Origin: Norana najaformis
Taxonomy: Eukaryota; Annelida; Clitellata; Crassiclitellata; Hormogastridae
Direction: 5' to 3'
Assembly: GCA_964023275.1 (NCBI GenBank)
Contig: OZ029927.1
Location: 9,161,720 to 9,225,719 of the forward strand
DNA length: 64,000 nucleotides
The translations under genes and the position numbers were made by a program. Shown here piece after piece: positions 34,398 through 46,335 of the stretch (position 1 is its first letter; the number at the start of each line of letters is the position of its first letter). The notes beneath the pieces were generated by a model. It did not search any database and was not told the origin of the DNA. It saw only the letters and a list, made by a program, of their open reading frames with translations.

Positions 34398-37320
34398 TTT
34401 CCTCTGGCCTTTTGTTATGACTATGGATATATTTTTGTTCTCGAATTATTTCTGCCTATGGTGCCTTCATTCAATAGTTCAACATTATCTCTGGGCCCTT
34501 CGTAGGCTAAGCTCTGTGAAATTGAAGCAGTTGTTTCAGCCTGGTTATCTTCTGGGGCTTGTTGAATTCCTGCGTAAACTTGAGGGCAAATTATGATCTT
34601 CGCTATTAAGAATTCAGCAAATAGTTCGAATTCTCTGTTTCTTAACGACAAATAAACCGAATACTGCGCTTGTGATACTCTTCGCTGATTACAGGACACA
34701 CACAAATCAGTTGGCTTCAGTTACGCCGATTGCATGTTATCATAATTAAGCACTGACCAATGAGATATCTACAACCTGGCCGAATAACGGAATTCCTAAA
34801 CGCCTCCTAAGTGTGCTGTTGTTCAGAATTTCAGATAAGAGTCGGCACATGTAACCAACGGAATGACTGAGTCGGCTCTGTTTGATGTTCTTTCGATTTC
34901 TTTGTAAATATTATCCAGGAGATGGACTTCAGTCAGAAGAAAAGTGGGTCACAACTTGAAGTTGAGTCACTTTTACGATAAATGTTCCAAATTTTCATGG
35001 CATTTCAATTGTCAACATATTCCATTTATATCGTTAAAAACTCCTGATGACCTTGCTTTGCGAATATCCAAAATTCTTGATAGACATATGAAGGCTTATG
35101 CTAGCAGAAACGTAAATGTTTATCTGTAGTGATCACATAGTCTCGACCCTTCTCATTTGCAATGAATTTGTCGGGTGAGATCCTTCACCACCGCTGCCCG
35201 TTTGATTGGGTGCCACGCCATTTAAGGCCTCCGTGTACGGACCGTGCTAGCTAATCCGATATTCCAGGAAGCGAACCGGTATCCTTACGCTCAGTAAGAA
35301 AGTTCATCTTATGTGTTTGTGTGTGTGTGATGTCTGAGTGTGAGATGAGCATTTTTGTCAAATTAATAAATGAATACTTACTTACTCAGTCTCTCACTCA
35401 ATCACTCACTAACTCACTGAGTTTTTTTACTTTCTTACTTATTCCAGGTCTGTTGCATATTGGATCACGCCAATTATTGTAGTTAATTAACTGCAATTGA
35501 ATATTGCTGAATCTATCTGGGTGGTAAACTTAATCGTTGCGTAAGTTTGCCAGACGCTTTGGTATGCACCCTTTCCATCTAGCGATTGAATAGGTAAATC
35601 ACGATTATCTGCAGCTTATAAAACCTTCACTGTATTGCATTTTACTACGCTTGCCAGTCACTAGGAGGCATCTCTAAAACCATAGAGTATAAAACGAACA
35701 AAGACAACGAGATTCTCACCTATAGCAACATGATGAATAGTAATAGTCCCAAAGCAGCTGTAAATATTGCTACATGCGGTGTGTAAGGTAGGGCATTCTG
35801 CACATTTTGGCGGTAAAGCCGTCCTAAAGGTGTTGTTTTTAACTTTGGCTGAGACCGGATTTGTTGGTCTTGCGCTATCGTGTCTTTTGGATTAGTCGTG
35901 TTTAGTCTTCCGTGTGTATGACTTGTTTGATTCGTCGGGAATTTTTTGTCATTCCCTCTTACCCGTTTTTCTTCACCGTGTGTGTGGGTGGACATTTATT
36001 TTTCTCATCGTGAGGATTTTCGCTAGTTTTATCGCCGTCTGAGATCGACGTCTTCTTGTTCGACATGACTCATATGACTCTTGTAAGAAGCTTAGGATTT
36101 AGATATGTTATCCCTAAGCCTATATCATATTAAGATCTCTAGACAACCTGTATATTGCAACGATATGTATAACGGTTTTCACCATCTGCCTTGATGGCTG
36201 TTCCCCAGTTGATTGATGATTGTGTCCATGGATTGCCACAAATTTGGATATATGACCCATCGGGTTAACTTACAATCATCCCTTGAACCTATTGATGAGG
36301 CATTTTGCAAAATTTCAGTCGTGTTTACATTACATTAGACTGTATTGGATTGCATTTCCGTATTGAACGCCCCAGTCTTCTCCAACAGATTATGATTTTC
36401 ACTACGATTTCACTTTGAGTGAACATCGATTAAGGACATAGCAATGAGGGCGTAATAGAAATCATTAGAACAATTTAGTTTAGATTAGATTAGATTACGA
36501 TATGTTATTTAACTGCTGCTGACGGTTCGACTTCCCCTGTTTGGGGAAGCCAAATTAATGGCGTTCTCCCACCAAAAATCAATGTAAGCTTGGCTGGATT
36601 GTCCTTGAAACAGATGAGGCTTATATACTTTGACCTCAAATACAGCAAAGGTGGCTAACAAGCTAATAGCCAGACGTTTGATATAGACACTCATCATCAT
36701 TTCTCATACAAGATGACATGCGGTCTTTGAACTCTGAACATGGTGTCAAATATTATTCTGTCGGGAAATCCATGGGTTGGGCTCTGCGTGTGGGAATGCG
36801 CCATTAGTGATTTCTGCAGCTGCCTGAGTATTGTTTGCTTACTGATGAAGCCTTTTGCTGTTAATAAAGTCCAGCGTCATGTAGAGTAGCGCAGAGAGCG
36901 CATTCTGATTAGTTCCTGTTGAAGTGGCGCTGTACAAATTTCTGATTACAAGTTCAATCGCTCAGCGATAAATGCCATTGATGTTTCATTCAATTAGTTA
37001 TTGTTAGATTAGTATCTGCTCGCACCAGAAATTTCCTTAAAACTGTAAGTCGCATTAAGCAGGCAAGAAATATCTGGCAACGCATAACTTCGCACGTGAT
37101 TGCATCCATGATTGAAATCCATGATGTTCGTCTTCGAGGGCTGGCCTCAATGTCGGGCCTAAGTTTAGGGTCATACCCTCATGGGCTTCTGGCCTAGGCC
37201 TGATGATTTGTGGCTTTGGGCCTCGATACCAGACTACTGGAGTTGCCGGATTGCCCTGTTTGCACACTGCTTGCTTTGATGAATGAGTGGCAGACGATTT
37301 TAAGTTTAACAATTCTCCAG
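34398..37320. other. 5' flank of P1 and transition to the Q1 unit
   Basis: Contains the remnant of the P-type upstream open frame (34,421-34,705, one base deleted relative to P2), a SINE-A copy, and CACT/TTAC simple repeats near 35,380. A TTAGATTAGATTAGATTA-ended repeat lies at 36,440-36,500, and a repeat-E-like module (GAACTCTGAACATGG, GGGTTGGGCTCTGCG) at 36,730-36,800. All have counterparts in unit 2 (45,769-48,440). The short frames here are not conserved as proteins. Confidence 0.6.
35111..35290 (-). repeat. SINE-A, reverse, in unit 1
   Basis: GTAAATGTTTATC tail, GGGTGAGATCCTTCACCACC, GCTGCCCGTTTGATTGG and GTGTACGGACCGTGCTAGC in reverse order. The orthologous copy in unit 2 is at 46,150-46,335, so the insertion predates the duplication. 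Confidence 0.7.
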
Positions 37321-37690
37321 GGGCATGGTAGCCGAATGGTTAGAGCGATCAGATTGTAGTGCTGAAAGTACGGGTTCGAGCTCTCTCTGAGCTGCCGTTA
37401 ATGTTTAGGGACCTTGAACAAGGGCTTCACTTGCAATGCTCAGAGCCATCGATTGATTTTTAGTCATTCGATAGTGGCGGTTACAAAAAGCAGAAATGAT
37501 GATGTTTTGATAGGTGACCATCCGCTGGATATCAGGCCACCTGGCATCCACTCAGACCTCCATCCTTTTTGGGTTGTATTGAGTAACAAGGCAGTTTGGG
37601 GAGTTAAAAAATATTCAGCTCGTTGGATTGCAGCATTAGTGTTGACGCCTCAGATGTATAATTCTTCAACCTTGAGACCAAGATTCTGAG
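37321..37690 (+). repeat. SINE-B, near full-length
   Basis: The tRNA-like head has A box TAGCCGAATGGTTAGAGCG and B box GGGTTCGAGCTC. The body has GGGACCTTG, CATCGATTGAT, GATAGTGGCGG and GATAGGTGACC, then CTCCATCCTTTTTGGG and TTCAACCTTGAGACCAAG. A diverged duplicated copy is at 54,880-55,075, and parts of another flank the LINE at 60,515-63,830. Confidence 0.65.
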
Positions 37691-38603
37691 GAGCTTCCAC
37701 AGAATCATGTAAGCATGTATGCTGCATTAACCTTTGCTTATTTTGCCGTGATTGTGAGCTAGAGTACTAGACTCACGGAATGCCAAACGCTTTCTTACAC
37801 AAGAATCGTGTCGATCGGGAGGTGATCATTAATCTTGCTCGCAGACATATATGCTGTATAATGAGAGACCATAGAACTTCCCGAAGGCGCTGTATAAATG
37901 TTCTGTTACAATTGATCTGTTTTTGAACTGCAACATTGAATTGCCAAATGACAAAATTATGTTTTAGTGCAGAGACTTCAACAAACACCTGTGAATAAAA
38001 TGTTAACATTTGAATATTTGTTACTACTTATTTGCTTATCTGAGGTAGAAATTAAAAGAGCCAAATTATACAATAATTCCCGGGAAAACTTAAAAGACCA
38101 TCTGGAATGGCTAAATCTCTTCAGGTTCACGCACAACAAAAGTGGAATGAAAGCATTGTTGTTGTTGTTGTGTCGTAGTTGTGTTGTTGCTGTAATGTTG
38201 TTGCAGTTGTATTTTGTTGTAGTTGTGTTGTTGTGATGTCTTCAGCTGTTGTTGTGCTGTAGTTGAGTTGTCGTTGTGCTGTAATTGTGCCCTTGCTGTT
38301 GCTCTATTTGACTTCGCTTATTCGAATAATCCGACAAAAATAATAATTTCCGTCCAAATGCTCGTATTTACATGCTTTTAAGCAAATATATGTCTGCCTT
38401 CAATATTGACGATAAGGATTGCTGTGATCCTAATCGTGCTCGAGACGAGGAATCGTTCAAATTGAGTAGAAAGTTTATGTTAAGAACGTCTAAAGGTTTA
38501 ACTGCCGATTTAACCTACTAAGTGGTTAAGCTGCACGCATTGAAATTTCTATTAACAAGCAATCATGAATGTATTTTCGTGTTCAGAGAACACCACATTG
38601 CTG
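37691..38603. other. 3' flank of UGT Q1
   Basis: Contains a GTT/GTTGTTGTT tract at 38,155-38,290, and counterparts to the Q3 flank at 55,100-55,880. No separate gene. Confidence 0.5.
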
Positions 38604-40199
38604 TTATCCGAGTTTCAATTTTTGCAAGCCCTGATTTTTCTCATCCACAGTTCCAAATTTTGTTAATTCGGGTTTTGCGTACCAGAGTTTTCGAAGCAAC
38701 AGAGCCGCCAGATATTTAATCAGAACGGCAAAGGCTAAACCCAGGATCACCAGCATTCCGAAAACATCCAGCATCAAAAACTGACAGAACGACAGATCCA
38801 GAGCCTTGGAACGCAGATGACTTCCGCCATAGTTGATCACGTGCTCGATCCAGTGGACTACCTTCTGTCGACCAGTTAACGGCTCATCTCTAAATATCTC
38901 GGATGCCCTTTTGATTGCCTTCTTGTACTTTTGGTTGTTCAGAACCTCTTCTATGGTTGTAAAGAGCTCGTCAGACGTGAATGTGAACATGTTCAGCTTG
39001 ATGCCGTAGCCTTTTTCGTGGGCCAGGTGACAGTTCATCTCCTGGTCGGCAAACATCGGAAATCCGACGAAAGGAATGCCGTGGTAGAGCATCTCGTATT
39101 GGCCACTGTTGCCGCAGTGCGTTATGAACAGTCTGGTATTCGTGTGGCCAAGCAGGTCGTTCTGTGGCAACCAGGAGAACAGTTTCACGTTTTTCGGGAC
39201 GATGACGCCGTCACTCGGTAGTTCCATTCGGGCGACCACCGTCTGTTTCAGACGCGAGAAGGCATCGAAAAACGTCTGGATCGTGTTCTGGTGTATATGA
39301 CGTATCATGGAACCGAAGGTCATCACAACAATGCCGTGTTTGTTTTCGTTGAACAAGGCTTCCCACTCCGGTTCCAAACTCTCTGCCGGTCGGGCGGATA
39401 TTCCGGGGACCGGAACAAGATATGGAAAGGCTGGCAACGGGACCCCCATGTGGTAGTCGATATCCGTGAGAATCAGTTCCGACTGCCGTACGAGCTCCTT
39501 CCACGAGTGAAGTTCAGGAGCATACATTTGAAGAAGGGTTGTGTTTCTAGCTCCCGGATATAGTACTGACGTTTCAGCAATAATGAAGGCAACTAAATTC
39601 GTTATCCTACCTGTAATAGTCATCTCGTCCACAATGGGATACCATCCGAGGATGCGATGGAAGGAAGGCAGAGCAGGTATCCGTAGTTCCCATGGCAACA
39701 ACATTGTGGCCATAGAAACGAAAGGTATCTCGAGATGCCGAGCCAGGATCAGATTGCAAGGACAGTAGACGAACGGTTCCACAAAAGCCAGATCGAATTT
39801 GATTTCCTTGGTTATACGCTTGAATGCTTCGTCTTGCATCATAAACGTACAGTCACGGTTGACCATTAACGATGCGAGGTATTCAGGAGATGCCTGATCG
39901 AAAGTAGCTTGCGCCGCTGCCTTATCGAAGTCGACTGTCAGTCCATATACCACATCGTCTGGTATGTGGTAGTAGAGTATCTTAATTCCGAGTCTCTCCA
40001 GCTTCTCAGGCTTTTCTAAACGCGATCCCATTGCCATGTAGACTTCGTGACCTCTGGCGATCAATTCGGAAGCTACTGCAGACTGGACCATGACGTGGCT
40101 TTTGCACTGAGGTCCGGACATAATGATTTTCGATCCGACAGCTTCATCTGGTCCTAAGAAACTCAGACAGGCGAACACTGTGAAAACAAGGAACTCCAT
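38604..40199 (-). CDS. UDP-glycosyltransferase Q1
   Basis: An intronless 531-residue frame of typical animal UGT length. It is predicted to be an ER-lumenal, membrane-anchored enzyme that transfers a sugar from a UDP-sugar to small lipophilic acceptors. Residues 1-22 form a signal peptide. His35 (KSH) is the expected catalytic base. Residues 342-386 carry the UGT signature (SWLPQNDLLGH, LFITHCGNSG, YHGIPFVGFPMFADQ), which binds the UDP-sugar. A hydrophobic anchor spans about 474-503. The C-terminus LQKLKLG ends in a KxKxx ER-retrieval signal. The position of the catalytic Asp partner appears to be Glu141 (FVEPF). The start is the ATG shared by all three Q genes, 21 nt after a conserved upstream block. 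Sugar donor and acceptor cannot be told. Confidence 0.95.
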   Translation of the reverse strand: MEFLVFTVFACLSFLGPDEAVGSKIIMSGPQCKSHVMVQSAVASELIARGHEVYMAMGSRLEKPEKLERLGIKILYYHIPDDVVYGLTVDFDKAAAQATFDQASPEYLASLMVNRDCTFMMQDEAFKRITKEIKFDLAFVEPFVYCPCNLILARHLEIPFVSMATMLLPWELRIPALPSFHRILGWYPIVDEMTITGRITNLVAFIIAETSVLYPGARNTTLLQMYAPELHSWKELVRQSELILTDIDYHMGVPLPAFPYLVPVPGISARPAESLEPEWEALFNENKHGIVVMTFGSMIRHIHQNTIQTFFDAFSRLKQTVVARMELPSDGVIVPKNVKLFSWLPQNDLLGHTNTRLFITHCGNSGQYEMLYHGIPFVGFPMFADQEMNCHLAHEKGYGIKLNMFTFTSDELFTTIEEVLNNQKYKKAIKRASEIFRDEPLTGRQKVVHWIEHVINYGGSHLRSKALDLSFCQFLMLDVFGMLVILGLAFAVLIKYLAALLLRKLWYAKPELTKFGTVDEKNQGLQKLKLG

Positions 40200-40220
40200 A
40201 ACTGTACACTGAAACAGCGC

Positions 40221-40243
40221 GCAACTGTTTATTCTATAAAAGG
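40221..40243 (-). promoter_or_regulatory. conserved upstream block of Q1
   Basis: A 23-nt element reading CCTTTTATAGAATAAACAG and then TTGC on the minus strand, exactly 21 nt before the ATG. Equivalent blocks precede Q2 (50,983-51,005) and Q3 (57,494-57,516) at the same distance. It is AT-rich like a core promoter element, followed in Q1 and Q2 by TTTCAGT, which could be an initiator or a splice acceptor. Confidence 0.4.
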
Positions 40244-43160
40244 CACGGAAAATGACTCTCTTAAGATGCGCTGATTCTTTGCATGGGCTGTTTTTTCGAT
40301 GTTTGCTTGGCCTGTCCCGCTTAAAATTTTCCGTTGTCTCTCATCGACGGTCCAGAGTGTTGATTGGCGTGTGCTTTTGGATCGAAAACCAAACAACCGC
40401 TAGGCCTTTTGCTAACATCGCACGATATCTGTTGCCAATTATATGAACATCGGTAGACCGCTACAGGGTACACTAAACGGCGGCGTGATGTTGTGATTTT
40501 AATTTTTAGCTTTATTTTTCCATGAAATATTCGATTTAACGGCTTGATAATCTCTATTGGGCAATGAATTGTTTTTTCTTCTGGATAATGTTTCTGCTTC
40601 TACAGCTGATATATCTTTTTAAATAAATTTAATTTTTGTTTTGATTTGCCCCTCGCTCGTGTTGGGGGGATCGAGAGAGGTATTGCTGTTAGGTAACCCT
40701 TAACCCTGAGGTATACAAGTAAGAAGGGCGGATTCTGTTGCACGAAACTTACTGTATACATACTGAATAGGGAAGATAGTGAGGAGCCACAGACAGTGCA
40801 GAGCGAAAGAGCGATCTTTGCGCTTTGCGGATGATAATGGATAGATACATGAAGATTTTGTCATTTATCTCAACGCTCCCTTGAACTGAAGAGCCTAATT
40901 GTGGAGTGCGCGTGCGTGTGCGTGTGTGTGCGTTCGTGATATTCTTCGCTCAATAAAGAACACATACAAAGCAGTTTGCTTTAACCACTGCGATGCAACA
41001 CTATGTGGCCGAATAATTGGGTTTCGAAACCCCTTCCAATGTGTTATTGTCCAATTAAAGCATGAGTCGCTACGCTCGATCAACGACAAAGTCCAATCTT
41101 TTGGTTATTATTTCGACTTCTTACGATATGTTGTTGTAAAGATGCAGGAATAGTTCATGGACTTTAGCCAAAAGAAAAGTGGACCGCTACTTGAAGTTTC
41201 CGATTGGGCGCTGGAACCAGCTTAATCGTGGTATGAAGGCCTACTGGTCCACTAAGATCCGAACTCTACCGCTCAAGAAAGATTGTTGTCTATCTGAAGT
41301 CGTATGCTTTCAGCTATGTTTCATCGTCTTTGAGGTGTTCTTATAAGCATGGTTGAATTGCTGCGATTGCGGTTCGACTCTCAAGTAAAATCCAGCCGCG
41401 AAAACAACATAATTGAGAGAGAACGATTTTAACCACGAGAACGACCCTAGCGTTTCTCCAAAATATTTAACCCCCTTCAAAGGAAAGGAGGACGTTTGGG
41501 CGTCAGGAGTACATCTGATGTCAATGTAGATGATTTTACTATAGGCCTACGAAAGTAATTTTATACTCTCTCTCTCTGTCTGTCTGTCTGTCTATCTATC
41601 TGTCTATCTATCTACATATCTATCACTCTCTTCTGTCTGGAATTAATAAAAACAAATTTAAGTCAACGCTTATCATCAAATTCTCTTGAGGATTCGCGTT
41701 GACTTTCACTGATATATGCTACTAGTGTTAAGTACTAGTTTGTGCTGGGATATCTGTTGTTTTAGACAGACTGTAAAAAGGAACACTTTGACTCTTTTAT
41801 ATTTGTTCTTGTTGACTGTGTTGTACCTTACACTCTGTTAAAAGTTTTCTCTTCATACACTAGAATTTATTCTTCCACAATAATGTCCTGGTAATGTTTG
41901 ACCGAGTGTGGCCTTTCATGGTAATTGTCTGATTATAGACTACCTTATAAGACAAAAATTTCTATGCCCCGATAATCAAACAATTGCGACAGGTTGACAA
42001 AATAACTCAGACTTTATACCAAGTTTGTGTTTCAAGTTTGCCTCGCTGAATCTTGCCGTTCTATTTTGAAATCGATTCTATCAGTTTACACCAGGTAACG
42101 AACTAGTTAAGTTTGGCCTTTTTGTACGGCATGTTTAAACACGAAGATGCCACATGAAAAAGGAGTGTCTGAAAAAGGCCATATTGAAAAAGGAAGCACA
42201 CATTGTCTTATGAGCAGAAAATAGACAGGAGACCTGACATTTACTCTTAAAAGATACTAGACTTGCATCAAAGTCCGTGGCGAGAGAGAATTAGTTTCCT
42301 TACGAAATGTTGATTGAATCGATATGATGCTGTCAAGGCCAAGGCTATCCGTCAAAGTGAAAATGCTCCATATACTCACCAGATGTCATGATATTCAAGG
42401 AATGTGAGATGTTGTTACAGAACAATCGTAATCCTAAGATTTCAACAAATTTCGGCCTCGCACAATGTCGCTACAGATCATCTTCTTAAACGTTCTAGCT
42501 CATTGTGTAACCTAGAACGCGCTTATTGGCAATAGTGGTCAATGGCCTATAGCCCTCCATTGCTATGATATACTGTAAATAGTATCAATAAGCTTCAATA
42601 GTTTCTGAAAAACCGCTGTAATATTCTCGAATCGGCATTGCTGACTATGTAAGATATGTCGGGAATGCGAAGAAAAGGACTGAAAACAGATTGAAAGCAG
42701 ATTTAAAGCCGAATTATACCGTTGCTACGCTGAGACTTTTTGGACGTAAACGTAACACAAGACACCAGTAGAGTTATGTATGATACCTTCTTACTAAAAA
42801 CGGTTGATTGTAACGCTGATTGTGCTTTTCTGCAAGATCCGAGTAAATATCCTTCTAAATGAGTGACCACAGGCGGATTTAGCTATAACCTTGGAGGCGC
42901 TTCGCCCCCGGCGCCCTGTAGGCTATACGACGGCGATCCTCAGGCCACACCGTCCATGGTGGACTGCCATAATATGGCTGCTCTCTGGAAATGCTGTTCC
43001 TTCATGCAAACAATGCCGCAGCCCCCCACAGTGAGTAATTCGTCATGTACCGTTCCTGCCTGGATGGAGTAGGAGCGAATACCTTGACAGTTGCATGTAT
43101 CTGGAAGCTTCAGTTAGAGCATGCGCAAGCGTAGTTTAAAGTCCATACCACCTTATTAAA
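40244..43160. other. 5' flank of Q1
   Basis: Collinear with 57,517-60,330 upstream of Q3, but absent beyond about 40,550 upstream of Q2. It holds a TCTG/TCTA tract (41,570-41,630) and a reversed hAT-like MITE copy at about 42,870-43,050. The frame at 42,863-43,072 is MITE sequence. Confidence 0.6.
42870..43050 (-). mobile_element. hAT-like MITE copy, unit 1
   Basis: CACAGGCGGATTTAGC on the left, an internal GCGCTTCG...CATGGTGGACTGCC, and GCCCCCCACAGTG on the right. This is the reverse of 2675-2838 with a diverged 5' part. The duplicated counterpart is at 60,065-60,215. Confidence 0.5.
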
Positions 43161-43320
43161 ATGCCTGAAGGAATAGAGTACAAAGTTCTATCACTTACCC
43201 ACAACACACTTCAATCCCTTCAATCAGCATATCATCGTCAGTTATTTGTAATCGAACCACTCCGTTCAACCCGTTCCTCTTCTGCCCTAACACTTCTCCG
43301 CCCTGCTCTTGGTATAGTCG
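43161..43320 (+). pseudogene. LINE 3' coding fossil at the unit 1/unit 2 junction
   Basis: The translation has IEYKVLSLTHNTLQSLQSAY, then RSTRSSSALTLLRPAL. This fits the C-terminal region of many animal LINE polyproteins (I.YKVLSLTY..L...P.YL...RSS..LTL). The first part (CCTGAAGGAATAGAGTACAA) is also found at about 60,330 next to Q3 but breaks off there. Confidence 0.5.
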
Positions 43321-43941
43321 GTACTTTATGCCCCGCCGTTTGAGATTGCGTGTCCTTCGACTCCGAACTAATAGGACCCATACTGCGAAAACAATGAATA
43401 GCTGGTTTTATTGTTGTATCGTCGCAGAGATAACGCACAAGTGATTGATCAAAGTAAGTGCCAAAAATTATACAACGCAAGCACGAAACGGCTATTCATA
43501 TTAACTGTCACGTAATCGGCCGCCTGTTAAATCACCTCATTGTTATCGTTATAGGTATTTCCGTGTTTAAATGCACAGTGGTGAGAAATTTGCCAGGGGT
43601 GTCCCCTTGGCTTAAAGCTTAGTTACTGGATTGTCTTGTTATGATTTAAATCGAAATGTTAGATATATCATATGTATGTAACAAAGTATCCTGAAACTCC
43701 ATAACTTTTTTTCGAAAGGTGGGAATTAAACGATAAAGTGAAACTTTAAGTTACCTTATTTAAATAGAAGTTACACAAAGTAATCTGGTTACTTTAAAAC
43801 TGCGCAACAATAACTGTTTCTATTAAACAGACAACTTGTGCCTAAGAACATTTTTGCCACACAATGTGACTACACAGATTAAAATTGTCTGATCGCAAAG
43901 TCCAGTTTAATGAAATCAGAGCGTTGTAGAATTAATTCTTT

Positions 43942-45438
43942 TCAAAGCACAGATCTGAAAATTAACCCGACAATCGTCTGCATTGCTGATAAGAAGACAA
44001 GCATCAGAATAAAGACCACGAACAACATGTCCAACATTAGAAACTGATAGAGTGGCAACTCCATGGCAGGCGATCGCAGATGACGTCCGCCATGTTTGAT
44101 CACGTGTTCGATCCAGAAAACTGCTTCCTGTTGCGAGCTCATCGGTCGATTTCGAAAGATTTGCGATACGTTTTTGATATTCGAATTGTATTTCGGATTA
44201 AGAAGCACTTCACCGATATTTGCACGAAGTTCCTCAGAACTGAAATCATGTATATCCATGCACAAGCCGAAGCCCTTCGTGAATGCTCGATGGCAGTTGA
44301 TGTGTTGGTCAGCAAAAAGTGGAAAGCCAATGAATGGGATGCCATGATAGAGCGCCTCGTGTAGACCATTGTTGCCGCAATGTGTGATGAAGAGCTTGGT
44401 GTTCGGATGACCAAGGATGTCATTCTGAGGTAGCCAAGAGTACAGCTTCACGTTCTTTGGTACGTCGACACTTTCCGGTACCTTTAACTTAACGATAACT
44501 GTCTGGTTGAGCAGCGAAAATGCCTCGAATAACAGAAGAGTGACCTTCAGAGGCAAATGGGAGGCTATGGTCCCAAAGCTTACTAAGATAATTCCGTCGA
44601 TGCTGTTGATTACTGCTCTTTGGAATTCGGGTTCTAATGGGTTAGCAGGTTTCGTGGTCATTCCAGGGATGGTTACGATGTTTGGAAACGTGGGAATAGC
44701 AACTCCGAGATGGTGATCGGTTTCTAACAAAACCAGTTCTGATTGCCTCACGAGGTCTTTCCACGAGTCAAACTGTGGTGCGTAACGTTGCAGAAGGGTC
44801 TCATTACGATAACCAGGTAAGAAGATAGCCAGTTCTGCGACGATGTAGATTAACAGGTTGCTGAACCTTCCACTAAACGTTGACTCGTCGGTACTTGGGA
44901 ACGGTCCTAGAAGCGAGAAGAATGAAGGAAAAGCAGGTATCCGCATTTCCCATGGTAGCATGGTCGTTGTCATAGAAATGAAAGGTATTCCAAGGTAGGC
45001 AGGGAGTATAGCAAAGCAAGGACATATGAGCATCGTCTCCACTATAGCAATATCAATTCCCAATCTCTCCACTTTACTTAGAAACGTCTTGTCTTCCATC
45101 ATAAAAATGCAATCCCTGTTGACCATCGTGGACCCGCTGTCACCTGGAGTTCTATCGAAAACGACCTTCACTGTGAATTCTTCGAATTCCTGAGATACGG
45201 CGTAAAGTTCGTCGTCTGGAATTCGGTAGAATACGGGTCTGATGCCCAGCTCTCTGATGGCCTGCGTTCTTGGGTACCGATTGGCGACAGCAAGATAGAC
45301 TTCATGTCCTCTCAACACAAGTTCTGAACCAACGACCAGTTGCTCTAATATATGGCTGGTAAACGGAGGCGAAGCCATGAGGATCTTGGCAGCACTGACG
45401 ATGGAAAATTTGAGAAAGACGCAGAATAACAGTCGCAT
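43942..45438 (-). CDS. UDP-glycosyltransferase P2
   Basis: An intronless UGT of 498 residues from the ATG at 45,438. That start places a clean signal peptide (MRLLFCVFLKFSIVSAAKIL) at the N-terminus. An ATG seven codons upstream (45,459) is also possible. The frame stays open for 110 codons above 45,438, up to 45,768. His29 (TSH) is the expected catalytic base. The Asp-partner position appears to be Glu134 (IVETM). The UDP-sugar signature spans about 335-378 (SWLPQNDILGHPN, LFITHCGNNG, YHGIPFIGFPLFADQ). A membrane segment covers 464-494. The C-terminus LIFRSVL lacks the dilysine signal of the Q genes. It is the only intact P-type gene in the window, and the close sister P1 is dead. Substrate is unknown. 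Confidence 0.93.
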   Translation of the reverse strand: MRLLFCVFLKFSIVSAAKILMASPPFTSHILEQLVVGSELVLRGHEVYLAVANRYPRTQAIRELGIRPVFYRIPDDELYAVSQEFEEFTVKVVFDRTPGDSGSTMVNRDCIFMMEDKTFLSKVERLGIDIAIVETMLICPCFAILPAYLGIPFISMTTTMLPWEMRIPAFPSFFSLLGPFPSTDESTFSGRFSNLLIYIVAELAIFLPGYRNETLLQRYAPQFDSWKDLVRQSELVLLETDHHLGVAIPTFPNIVTIPGMTTKPANPLEPEFQRAVINSIDGIILVSFGTIASHLPLKVTLLLFEAFSLLNQTVIVKLKVPESVDVPKNVKLYSWLPQNDILGHPNTKLFITHCGNNGLHEALYHGIPFIGFPLFADQHINCHRAFTKGFGLCMDIHDFSSEELRANIGEVLLNPKYNSNIKNVSQIFRNRPMSSQQEAVFWIEHVIKHGGRHLRSPAMELPLYQFLMLDMLFVVFILMLVFLSAMQTIVGLIFRSVL

Positions 45439-45768
45439 CGCTTTCTTAACCTCACACATTTTCCTGTGGCCCTTTATTATGGCTATGGATATAGTTTTTG
45501 TTCTCGAATTATTTCTGCCTATGGTGCTTTCATACCATAGTTCAACATTATCCCTGAGCCCTTCGTAGGCTAAGCTCTGTGAAATTGAAGCAGTTGTTTC
45601 AGACTGGTTTTCTTCTGAAGCTTGTTGAATTCCTGCGTAAACTTGAGGGCAAATTATGATCTTCGCTATTAAGAATTCAGCAAATAGTTCGAATTCTCTG
45701 TTTCTTAACGACAAATAAACCGAATACTGCGCTTGTGATACTCTTTCCCTAATACAGGAGACACACAA
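45439..45768 (-). other. in-frame upstream extension of P2
   Basis: A 110-codon open stretch beginning ATGTGTGTCTCC continues into P2 without a stop. It includes RNREFELFAEFLIAKIIICP and a Ser/Thr/Gln-rich part. If translated, it would bury the signal peptide inside the protein, so it is more likely 5' leader. The same stretch in P1 (34,705-34,421) has lost one base and is out of frame. Confidence 0.4.
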
Positions 45769-46149
45769 ATCAGTTGGCTTCAGTTACGCCGATTGCATGT
45801 TATCACAATTAAGCACTGACCAATGAGATATCTACAACCTGGCCGAATAACGGAATTCCTAAACGCCTCCTAAGTGTGCTGTTGTTCAGAATTTCAGATA
45901 AGAGTCGGCACATGTAACCAACGGAATGACTGAGTCGGCTCTGTTTGATGTTCTTTCGATTTCTTTGTAAATATTATTGAGAAGATGGACTTCAATCAGA
46001 AGAAAAGTGGGTCACAAATTGAAGTTGAGTCACTTTTACGATAAATGTTCCAAATTTTCATGACATTCTACACCGTTAAAAATTCCTGATGATCTTGCAT
46101 TGCGAATGTTCTGAAATCTTCATTGACATATGAAGGCTTATGAGCAGAA

Positions 46150-46335
46150 ATGTAAATGTTTATCTCTAGTCACCATATAGCCTCGAATTGCAATGAGTTT
46201 GTTGGGTGAGATCCTTCACCACTACTGCTCGTTTGAATGGGCGCCTCGCCATTTAAGGTCCCGTGTACGGACCGTGCTAGCTAATCCGAGATTCCGGGAA
46301 GCGAACTGGCACCCTTACGCTCAGTAAGAAAGTTC
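46150..46335 (-). repeat. SINE-A, reverse, in unit 2
   Basis: Orthologue by duplication of the copy at 35,111-35,290, with the same flanks. Confidence 0.7.

Larger units (their letters stand above)
29735..43190. repeat. tandem duplication unit 1 (P1 + Q1)
   Basis: Starts at a segment (GGTACTTTATGCGCCGCCGT..., 29,770 on) that recurs at 43,318 in unit 2. It then contains the P-type UGT pseudogene and its flank (to about 37,000) and the Q-type UGT with its flanks (to about 43,190). The order and orientation match unit 2 and, in part, unit 3. Boundaries are approximate to about 100 bp. Confidence 0.75.

Noticed and set aside
37321-37400. tRNA gene (A and B boxes present)
   Set aside because: No acceptor-stem pairing, and the sequence continues into a SINE body with other copies in the window.
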